64,000 nt of DNA, taken from contig NZ_JAKGBI010000013.1 in assembly GCF_021530565.1 (NCBI RefSeq), positions 1 through 64,000 on the forward strand, in the 5' to 3' direction. The DNA is from Pseudoalteromonas sp. SMS1 (GTDB lineage Bacteria > Pseudomonadota > Gammaproteobacteria > Enterobacterales > Alteromonadaceae). The notes beneath the pieces are model-generated. The model had not been told where the DNA came from and made no database searches. It saw only the letters and a list, made by a program, of their open reading frames with translations. Positions 9,680 to 16,384 of the stretch are shown in pieces; position 1 is the stretch's first letter; every line of letters begins with the position of its first letter. Position numbers and translations under genes: made by a program.

Positions 9680-9949
9680 ATGAGTAAAATGACAGACATG
9701 AAGACGCCTAGAAATAGATTGGAATTTGAGCGTAATTTCAATTTACTTAAAGAACAAGGATATCAAGGAAAAATGCACTTTATGCAGGGTACATCACATG
9801 TAATTGATAGTTTAAACAAAGTAAAAATGCTTCCAAACGGGAGAATTGATCTTTTAACTATTAACGAAAGTGCTCGACTTCAAGCCAATATGATGAATAG
9901 TTTCGCTAATATGTTTGATGTTTCTTCCTCTGAAGTAGAAACAGAATAA
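9680..9949 (+). CDS. Small protein of the Avs1-like operon
   Basis: This 89-residue protein has no recognised domain. It is hydrophilic and mostly helical by eye, with basic and aromatic residues in the first half (residues 10-35) and an acidic Ser/Glu C-terminus. An AGGAAG ribosome site lies upstream of the ATG, and the gene starts 9 nt after the STAND gene, so it is the last gene of the operon. AVAST type I loci are remembered as having a third small gene (Avs1C), which fits. It could be a regulator, protease substrate or adaptor; nothing in the sequence decides this. Confidence 0.7.
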   Translation: MSKMTDMKTPRNRLEFERNFNLLKEQGYQGKMHFMQGTSHVIDSLNKVKMLPNGRIDLLTINESARLQANMMNSFANMFDVSSSEVETE

Positions 9950-9960
9950 ACAATAAAAAG

Positions 9961-10015
9961 CTATTTTTTGGAGGAGTTACAGCAGTTACAACCTTATAGA
10001 CACTCTAAAAAATAG
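9961..10015 (+). repeat. Long stem-loop after defence operon
   Basis: Arms CTATTTTTTGGAG (9961-9973) and CTCTAAAAAATAG (10003-10015) pair over 13 bp as RNA, with one G-U pair, around a 29-nt loop. The stem is AT-rich and has no T-tract after it, so it is not a classic terminator. It begins 11 nt after the last gene of the operon. It could stabilise the 3' end of the mRNA or be a relic of the island end. Confidence 0.55.
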
Positions 10016-10242
10016 TCGTAGATTAAAATTGCAGCTAAATAAATTAAAAATGGCTCGTATGAGAAGGTGACTTTTAATCCAAAGCCTTGTACTCGCTGAC
10101 CTAAGGAAGCAGTGCATTGTTTAGCGGCCAAACTCCATTGGTATATCTTGAGAAATGTATGCGCTATTACTAAATTACTTTAGTGGTAAATTTATTGAAT
10201 AAAACCAGTGCCCATATTCGTCCCATTCTGCCCGCCATATTT

Positions 10243-10274
10243 AAGGCCAAGCTAAATTTAGTTTGGCCTTTTTT
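10243..10274 (+). terminator. Intrinsic terminator, possibly the pre-island one
   Basis: Arms AAGGCCAAGCTAAA and TTTAGTTTGGCCTT form a hairpin followed by a run of T. It has no gene immediately upstream on the plus strand within the core. It may be the original terminator of the transcription unit interrupted by the island. Confidence 0.75.
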
Positions 10275-10448
10275 GTGCTAGGCGCACTCTTAACATGTAT
10301 ACACACGAATATTTATTTGTGGTCTTGCGCTAATAAGTTGCTGACTTACGGGACATATATCGTTGCGATAGAGCGACTAAAGTCTCATTGACCAAAAGCC
10401 CCTTTACTCAAAAACTTAACGATGACTTAATTTTGTAAGGTGTTTGAC

Positions 10449-10820
10449 ATGAAGAATGTGGCTATCGCGATAGGGGTGTCATTGTTTTCCCCGGTGATTA
10501 TCGGAAGTCTTTTAGGCATATACTTTTTTATTGCTTATGGCGAAAGTGAGTTGTTTTGGCAGTTATTGATGACCGCAGTAGCCAACGCGCATATTGTCGG
10601 CATTGCGATGGCAATTTGTGTTTTACCTACTTACCGTTTTCTTTATATGCGTAATAAAGTGAGTTATTCGGCAGTCATGACTAGCGCGATGCTAGGCGGT
10701 GCAGCTTTGACGTATTTATTCTCTGTGAGTGGCGGGCCTATAATTATTGCCAATTCAATTATGTGTTCTTTAGGCGCAGCCCTGTTTTTATACAGTTTAA
10801 GACGACATAGCGCAGCTTGA
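10449..10820 (+). CDS. Small four-helix membrane protein, unknown function
   Basis: This 123-residue protein is almost wholly hydrophobic, with about four membrane segments: residues ~4-28, ~40-62, ~72-92 and ~96-113. I chose the ATG at 10449 because AAGG at 10436-10439 is well spaced for it; the in-frame GTG at 10440 is too close. No family is recognised, and no catalytic motif is visible. It is monocistronic and lies between the island and the msrC-proQ-prc group. Confidence 0.7.
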   Translation: MKNVAIAIGVSLFSPVIIGSLLGIYFFIAYGESELFWQLLMTAVANAHIVGIAMAICVLPTYRFLYMRNKVSYSAVMTSAMLGGAALTYLFSVSGGPIIIANSIMCSLGAALFLYSLRRHSAA

Positions 10821-10947
10821 TGAACGTTAATTGTACAGATATCTGCGGATTAATCGCAAATTCTTACTTTTTCATAGTAAAAGGTTTCATTTGTTAGCGC
10901 GAAAGAGTACCTTTACTGCTTATATGTAAGAATGTTCAGTATCGACA

Positions 10948-11406
10948 ATGCAAAAGCAAAAATTTTATGATCTGTTAAATCAACAAGCCCAAGGGTTAAT
11001 TGGCGGTGAAAGCAACTTTATTGCTAATATGGCGAATTTAAGCGCGCTTTTATTCACTAATATGGAAGACATTAACTGGGCGGGTTTTTATATTATGGAC
11101 TCAGAACAAGAGCTAGTTCTAGGCCCATTTCAAGGCAATCCTGCTTGCATCCGAATTCCCGTTGGTAAAGGCGTATGCGGTACAGCTGTTTCAGAGTTAA
11201 AAACTCAGTTAGTAGAGGATGTACATGCATTTGCTGGACACATTGCCTGTGATGCTGCTTCTAATTCAGAGATAGTTATTCCTGTATACAAACAAGGCAA
11301 GATTTTTGCTGTTCTGGACATTGATAGCCCGAGTTTGGCAAGGTTTGATGAACAAGATAAAATTGGGCTTGAGGCCATTGTAAAAAGCTTCGAGGAAACA
11401 CTTTAA
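10948..11406 (+). CDS. msrC: Free methionine-(R)-sulfoxide reductase, GAF type
   Basis: Reduces free methionine-R-sulfoxide in the cytosol using a disulfide-relay mechanism. The 152-residue protein is a single GAF domain with cysteines at 67, 77 and 101. Their spacing equals that of the E. coli fRMsr (YebR/MsrC) cysteines 84, 94 and 118, and the surrounding motifs match the family (WAGFYIM, GKGVCGTA, AVLDIDSP). Its TAA is directly followed by the ATG of the next gene, so translation of the pair is probably coupled. It is the first gene of the msrC-orf-proQ-prc group, an arrangement similar to yebR-proQ-prc in E. coli. Confidence 0.93.
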   Translation: MQKQKFYDLLNQQAQGLIGGESNFIANMANLSALLFTNMEDINWAGFYIMDSEQELVLGPFQGNPACIRIPVGKGVCGTAVSELKTQLVEDVHAFAGHIACDAASNSEIVIPVYKQGKIFAVLDIDSPSLARFDEQDKIGLEAIVKSFEETL

Positions 11407-11685
11407 ATGAAAGATATGCTTAATGTACAAGACTACCTGTTTTCAACCTTTGATGTGGGAGACTGGGAGGGTGATGAAGAGCAAGTTGCTGAAACGCTTA
11501 ATGAATTGATCCATTTTGCGTGGGAAAAATTACCAGAAGATCTTGGAAGTGAGCAAATCGACCACATTATTAATGGTATTTGGGAACATCTACGCGGAGA
11601 TATGGCACTCATAGACACCGAATTAGATGAACTCTTAGACTGGGTTACACACTACATCAATTCATCATTAGATGAGAGTATTTAA
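11407..11685 (+). CDS. Small acidic protein between msrC and proQ
   Basis: This 92-residue acidic protein is rich in Glu, Asp, Leu and Trp, and probably all-helical. It has no signal peptide, cysteines or known motif. The start codon abuts the msrC stop codon, and it ends 12 nt before proQ, so it belongs to the same transcript. I do not recognise the family; position alone suggests a link to ProQ or to the redox gene, which is weak. Confidence 0.75.
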   Translation: MKDMLNVQDYLFSTFDVGDWEGDEEQVAETLNELIHFAWEKLPEDLGSEQIDHIINGIWEHLRGDMALIDTELDELLDWVTHYINSSLDESI

Positions 11686-11697
11686 ATAGGTTTAGAC

Positions 11698-12357
11698 ATG
11701 GAAACCACAAACAAGCTAAAAGATATTAATGAGGTACTCGAGTTCCTATACTCTGAGTTTCCTCAGTGTTTTAAACAAAAGGACGGTATAAAGCCGCTTA
11801 AAGTTGGCATTTTCAAAGACATCGCTGAGAAGATCGAAGGCTCTGAAAAAGTAAGTAAAACGCAAGTAAGGCAAGCGCTGAGAAAGTACACCTCTAGCTG
11901 GCGTTACTTAGAAGCTGTAACCAAAAATGAATTCCGTGTGGATTTAGAAGGTGCTCAAGCTGAAAAAGTAGAACAAGAGCACGTTGAGCATGCTCAGAAA
12001 GCGCTTGAAGAAAGTCGCGCTAAAATGGCGAAACGTAAAAAGCCGCAAAGACCTCGTAACGACGGTGACACAAAATCTTACAAATCAAAAGGTCAAGGCC
12101 ACCCTCGCCATGCTAATAAAAAGGCTAAAGTTAATAACAACAAGAAGCCTGCACCTCAGCAACAACAACGAAGAAGTTCAGGAAAAGTTGAACCTCTTCC
12201 AGCAAATGAGGTCAAGGTAAATAACAAAGTTAAAGTTAAACTTGGCCAAGCGCTGGTAAATGCAACGATTACTGAAGTTAATAAAGATGAAGTACACGTT
12301 GAACTCGTTACCGGTATGCAGGTTAAGACTAAGGCAGATAGCCTATTTATTTTATAA
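11698..12357 (+). CDS. proQ: RNA chaperone ProQ
   Basis: A global RNA-binding protein that binds structured sRNAs and mRNA 3' ends. The 219-residue sequence has the three family parts: an N-terminal FinO/ProQ domain (~1-120; LYSEFPQCFKQ, KPLKVGI, ALRKYTSSWRYLEA), a long Lys/Arg/Gln-rich linker (~120-170) and a C-terminal Tudor/SH3-like domain (~172-219; VKVKLGQALVNATITEV). It sits directly before prc, 10 nt apart, as in E. coli, so co-transcription is likely. Confidence 0.96.
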   Translation: METTNKLKDINEVLEFLYSEFPQCFKQKDGIKPLKVGIFKDIAEKIEGSEKVSKTQVRQALRKYTSSWRYLEAVTKNEFRVDLEGAQAEKVEQEHVEHAQKALEESRAKMAKRKKPQRPRNDGDTKSYKSKGQGHPRHANKKAKVNNNKKPAPQQQQRRSSGKVEPLPANEVKVNNKVKVKLGQALVNATITEVNKDEVHVELVTGMQVKTKADSLFIL

Positions 12358-12367
12358 GGAGTAGTGT

Positions 12368-14401
12368 ATGAGTAAGAATTTACCACTCATCGGGGCAGTT
12401 GCACTGTTTGTTTCCAGCACTTGTTTGGCGTCAAATGGAGCTGTAACAGAAAAAGACATACCAGTGCTTAAACCTGAAATACAGCACGCAACCGCTACAA
12501 AGAGAGTGACAAGTAAATTTACTCGTGAACACTACAAGCGTTTCAAATTAAACGAGACTCTTTCTGAAGAAATATTTGCACGATTTGTTGAAAATATCGA
12601 TTACAACAAGTCTCTTTTCCTTCAGTCAGAAGTTGACGCGTTTGAGCGCCATAAGGCAAAGTTTGATGAAGCACTGGTCAGTGGTAAATTAAGCTTTGCC
12701 TTTGATATGTTTAATGAAAGCATGAAGAAGCGTTTTGAGCGTTTCGAATATGCAATTTCATTGCTCGACAACGAAATGAAATTCGACAAACCTGATGAGT
12801 TTTATTTTGACCGCGAAGAAGCCAGCTTCGCTAAGACCCAAGCTGAGTTAGATGAGTTTTGGAGACAAAGGGTTAAATCAGATGCTCTAAGACTCAAACT
12901 GACGGGTAAAGATTGGGCTGGGATCAAAGAAGTACTGACTAAGCGATACAAAAACGCGCAAAAACGTTTGGTTCAGACAAACAGTGAAGATGCATTCCAA
13001 ATTGTGATGAATGCGTTTGCGCGTAGCATTGAAGCACATACGTCATATTTGTCGCCTCGCAGGGCAGAGCAATTCAAGATGGATATGGAACTTGAGCTTG
13101 AAGGCATTGGTGCTGTCCTCGGCTATGATGAGGATTACACAGTCATACGTAGTTTGGTGCCAGGCGGACCCGCTGATAAGTCTGAAAAAATCAAAGCAGA
13201 TGACAAAATTATCGGTGTTGCACAAGATGGCGAAGAGTTTGTTGATGTGATTGGCTGGCGACTAGATGATGTTGTTGATTTAATTAAAGGCCCCAAAGGT
13301 ACAAAAGTTCGCTTACAGTATTTAAAAGGCAGTGATTCACACGGGACGCCAAAGGTCGTCGAAATCACTCGGGACAAAATTAGACTTGAAGACAGAGCGG
13401 CCAAGTCAACTGTGTTTGAGGCAAATTACTCAACTTTGACAAGCAAGATCGGTGTCATTGAAATTCCAAGCTTCTACAACAACCTCTCTAAAGATGTGTT
13501 AAAAGAGATCAATAAACTGAAAGCTGAAAAAGTGGATGGTATTATTGTTGATTTGCGTCAGAACGGTGGTGGTTCGTTACATGAAGCAAGGAACTTAACG
13601 GGTCTATTTATTGATAAAGGACCGGTTGTTCAAATTCATACTGCAAATAATCGTGTTGATATTCTGAAAGATCTAGATGGTGTCACTCACTATGATGGTC
13701 CATTAACCGTATTGGTTGACCGTTACAGTGCATCCGCCTCGGAAATTTTCGCTGCGGCAATGCAAGACTATGGTAGGGGTGTCGTAATTGGTGAGCAGAC
13801 GTTTGGTAAAGGCACTGTTCAGCAACACCGAGGGCTGAGAAAAACATATGACTTATTTGACAATCCGATTGGTAGCATTACGTACACAATTGCTAAGTTT
13901 TATCGAATCGATGGTGGTAGTACTCAAAACAAAGGTGTGATACCAGATATTTTACTACCTTCTTTTATCAACCCAGAAGATTGGGGTGAAAGCCAAGAAG
14001 ATAATGCGTTGCCATGGGATAGTATTGTAAAAGCACAATACAGAGCGGTTGAAGATTTGACCCCTAAAATTAACTATCTCAATGAAATGCATGCGAAGCG
14101 CGTTAAATCAGAGCCTGAATTCAGCTATGTGATGAGTGATATTGCACGCTATAAAGAGCAAGAAAACGAAGTCTCTATCTCGCTTGTTGAAGCTGAGCGC
14201 AAAAAAGAACGCGAGGAGCGGGATGCACGATCGCTAGCCAGAACAAATGAAAGACTAGCACGGTTAGGGCTTGAAAAAATCGAGTCGTTGGATGATGTGC
14301 CTGAGATTATTTCTGATCTAGACCCCTATCTAGAAGAAGCGGCACTGATCACTCAAGATGTGATTAACTACGGCAGGTTAGTTAAAAATAACATCAAGTA
14401 A
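12368..14401 (+). CDS. prc: Tail-specific periplasmic protease Prc
   Basis: C-terminal processing serine protease of family S41A that degrades or trims periplasmic proteins by their C-terminal tail. The 677-residue protein has an N-terminal signal peptide (~1-22), an N-terminal Prc domain, a PDZ domain (~240-320) and the protease domain with the SASASE serine motif at ~454-459 and the lysine in TFGKGTVQ about 25 residues later, forming the Ser-Lys dyad. A charged C-terminal DUF3340-type region follows. The length matches E. coli Prc (682). An AAGGAG ribosome site lies before the ATG, and a terminator follows the gene. Confidence 0.96.
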   Translation: MSKNLPLIGAVALFVSSTCLASNGAVTEKDIPVLKPEIQHATATKRVTSKFTREHYKRFKLNETLSEEIFARFVENIDYNKSLFLQSEVDAFERHKAKFDEALVSGKLSFAFDMFNESMKKRFERFEYAISLLDNEMKFDKPDEFYFDREEASFAKTQAELDEFWRQRVKSDALRLKLTGKDWAGIKEVLTKRYKNAQKRLVQTNSEDAFQIVMNAFARSIEAHTSYLSPRRAEQFKMDMELELEGIGAVLGYDEDYTVIRSLVPGGPADKSEKIKADDKIIGVAQDGEEFVDVIGWRLDDVVDLIKGPKGTKVRLQYLKGSDSHGTPKVVEITRDKIRLEDRAAKSTVFEANYSTLTSKIGVIEIPSFYNNLSKDVLKEINKLKAEKVDGIIVDLRQNGGGSLHEARNLTGLFIDKGPVVQIHTANNRVDILKDLDGVTHYDGPLTVLVDRYSASASEIFAAAMQDYGRGVVIGEQTFGKGTVQQHRGLRKTYDLFDNPIGSITYTIAKFYRIDGGSTQNKGVIPDILLPSFINPEDWGESQEDNALPWDSIVKAQYRAVEDLTPKINYLNEMHAKRVKSEPEFSYVMSDIARYKEQENEVSISLVEAERKKEREERDARSLARTNERLARLGLEKIESLDDVPEIISDLDPYLEEAALITQDVINYGRLVKNNIK

Positions 14402-14424
14402 GCACCGCAAAACTTTGTAGGACT

Positions 14425-14450
14425 AAAAAGGCGCACAGGCGCCTTTTTTC
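14425..14450 (+). terminator. Intrinsic terminator after prc
   Basis: Arms AAGGCGC and GCGCCTT with a 4-nt loop, then a T6 run. It ends the msrC-orf-proQ-prc transcript. Confidence 0.88.
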
Positions 14451-14581
14451 GTTACTAGTGTGTGCAAATTTGTTATCATCGCCAGTCGCAACAAGACAAC
14501 ATTGACTAGTTTTATCAATCCGTATTAATAATAGGGACCAAGACTCACGCGTATCTTCCGTTGCCTAGGTGAGGCAATACA

Positions 14582-14662
14582 ATGTTACGTTTAGCTCGTG
14601 AACCCAAGAATATTATTAAACCGGATTGGTATAAGAATCGTGTTTCGCACCTAGTCGAATAA
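14582..14662 (+). CDS. Possible 26-codon leader ORF before NhaC-type gene
   Basis: ATG at 14582, preceded at good spacing by GAGG (14571-14574), opens a 26-residue frame rich in Arg, Lys and Asn and ending at TAA 14660-14662. It lies 37 nt before the antiporter start. A CTAGGTG/CACCTAG pair (about 14565-14571 with 14648-14654) could fold the RNA across this ORF, and a small hairpin CGCACT/AGTGCG lies just before the antiporter ribosome site. It could be a leader peptide or chance; the peptide matches nothing I know. Confidence 0.35.
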   Translation: MLRLAREPKNIIKPDWYKNRVSHLVE

Positions 14663-14699
14663 TAATACGCACTAAAATGAGTGCGAGGGGTACAGTGAT

Positions 14700-16148
14700 T
14701 TGAAACAACCAAAAACGGCATCTTCATGGGATGCATTCATACCAATTATCGTATTAGTGAGCCTGCTTGGTGCGGCTGTCTATTTGTATGGCGATAATTC
14801 CTCTTCTGGACCAAACCAAATTGCATTGTTATTTGCTACGTTTACAGCGGCGCTAATTGGCCTTAAAAACGGCTTCACGTGGAAAACCCTTGAAGAGGCA
14901 ATGATTAAAGGTATCACAATATCTTTGGGTGCCATCTTGATCTTACTCATGGTTGGTGCGCTTATAGGGACCTGGTTACTGTCCGGTACAGTGCCGACCC
15001 TCATCTACTATGGTTTGCAAATTATTAATCCGTCATGGTTTTATGCCGCGAGTTGCTTGATATGTGGCATTGTTGCCATGAGCATCGGAAGTTCTTGGAC
15101 GACTGCGGCCACGATAGGTGTTGCTTTACTCGGTGTTGCTAACGGCCTTGGACTTGACCCTGTTGTTACTGCTGGCGCTGTTATTTCTGGCGCGTATTTT
15201 GGCGACAAATTGAGTCCTTTATCTGAAACAACGAACTTAGCCCCAGCCGTTGCTGGCAGTGATTTGTTTGATCACATTCAACATATGCTTTGGACGACAG
15301 TGCCAAGCTTTGTGATTGCATTGATTATTTTCATTGTGATGGGATTTAATGCAGATGTGTCAAGTGATGCAGGTAAGATCGACGCGATGAGCACCATTTT
15401 ACAAGCCAACTTCAACATCAATATTTTAATGCTAGTACCGCTGATTATTTTGCTTGGTCTTGCAATTAAGAAAATGCCAGCGTTTCCTGCGATTTCAATT
15501 GGTGCAGTTGTAGGTGCCGTTTGGGCACTTTTATTTCAGGGTGATTTGATATCTAGCCAACTGGACGACAGTCAAGGGCACATTGTGGGTCAATTAAAGC
15601 TTATATGGGCCACCTTTTTTGATGGGTTCAGTGTGCAAACTGGAGACGCAAAAATGGATGACCTGCTAAGTGGCGGTGGCATGTCAAACATGTTAACGAC
15701 GACATGGCTTATTATGACGGCTCTGATGTTTGGCGCGATTATGGAAAAGACGGGCCTATTAGAAGTGTTCGTTCGTAGCATTCTTAAAATAGCAAAAAAC
15801 ACGGGCTCTTTAATTGCCTCGACCATTGCGACTTGTTTTGGTACCAACTTAGTGGCGGCAGATCAGTATATCGCGATTGTTGTGCCTGGGCGTATGTTTA
15901 AAGAAGAGTATAAAAAGAGAGGCTTGCAAAGTGTAAACCTTTCTCGAACGCTTGAAGATGGTGGCACGATTACCAGTCCGTTGATCCCTTGGAACACGTG
16001 TGGTGCATATATGCACAGTGTTTTACACATCAACCCACTAGACTATGCAGTTTACGCGTTCTTCAATTTAATAAACCCACTTCTAGCCATCGTTTACGGC
16101 TATTTGGGCGTAAAGGTATTGCGCTTAAAACCACCCGTGCAAGAATAA
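14700..16148 (+). CDS. NhaC-family Na+/H+ antiporter
   Basis: This inner-membrane transporter has 482 residues and about 11-12 hydrophobic segments. NhaC family features include repeated glycine-rich helices and the central GSSWTTAATIGVAL and GAYFGDKLSPLSETTNLAP motifs (residues ~125-185). The C-terminal part has the EDGGTITSPLIPWNTCG segment. It exchanges Na+ for H+; some NhaC relatives carry amino acids or dicarboxylates, so the substrate is not certain. The start is TTG, with GAGGGG at 14684-14689. It is a single gene with its own terminator and a possible small leader ORF upstream. Confidence 0.9.
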   Translation: MKQPKTASSWDAFIPIIVLVSLLGAAVYLYGDNSSSGPNQIALLFATFTAALIGLKNGFTWKTLEEAMIKGITISLGAILILLMVGALIGTWLLSGTVPTLIYYGLQIINPSWFYAASCLICGIVAMSIGSSWTTAATIGVALLGVANGLGLDPVVTAGAVISGAYFGDKLSPLSETTNLAPAVAGSDLFDHIQHMLWTTVPSFVIALIIFIVMGFNADVSSDAGKIDAMSTILQANFNINILMLVPLIILLGLAIKKMPAFPAISIGAVVGAVWALLFQGDLISSQLDDSQGHIVGQLKLIWATFFDGFSVQTGDAKMDDLLSGGGMSNMLTTTWLIMTALMFGAIMEKTGLLEVFVRSILKIAKNTGSLIASTIATCFGTNLVAADQYIAIVVPGRMFKEEYKKRGLQSVNLSRTLEDGGTITSPLIPWNTCGAYMHSVLHINPLDYAVYAFFNLINPLLAIVYGYLGVKVLRLKPPVQE

Positions 16149-16151
16149 GGC

Positions 16152-16179
16152 AAAAGCCCCGCTCTGGTGGGGCATTTTT
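16152..16179 (+). terminator. Intrinsic terminator after NhaC-type gene
   Basis: Arms GCCCC and GGGGC flanked by an A-run and a T-run, starting 4 nt after the stop codon. Confidence 0.8.
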
Positions 16180-16384
16180 ATAGTTTAAACCGCAACTTAT
16201 GTGGTCTAAACTTATTTACATGCAACTCAGCCCTAATTTAATATTATAAAATCCTGTCCAATAATATGACTGAGCAGTGAGATCTGGTTTCAGGGTTAAC
16301 TTTACTCAGACACGAAAGGCTTCACAAGTGGGTGGAGCTTTCAGTTTTTCGCTCTGAGCACGCTTATGTTATGAAGGAATTTAA

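Larger units (their letters stand above)
9950..10448. other. Gene-free stretch at right edge of island
   Basis: About 490 bp without a convincing gene. It holds the stem-loop at 9961-10015, about 200 bp of unrecognised sequence, a short string ending in CCCGCCA at 10230-10237 that resembles a tRNA 3' end, and an intrinsic terminator at 10243-10274. Sequence to the right is less AT-rich and encodes core-like genes, so the right boundary of the island probably falls between about 10.0 and 10.24 kb. No convincing long direct repeat of the left end could be found by eye. Confidence 0.5.

Noticed and set aside
14520..14700. Lysine riboswitch before the NhaC-type gene
   Set aside because: None of the L-box landmark strings seen before lysC are present.
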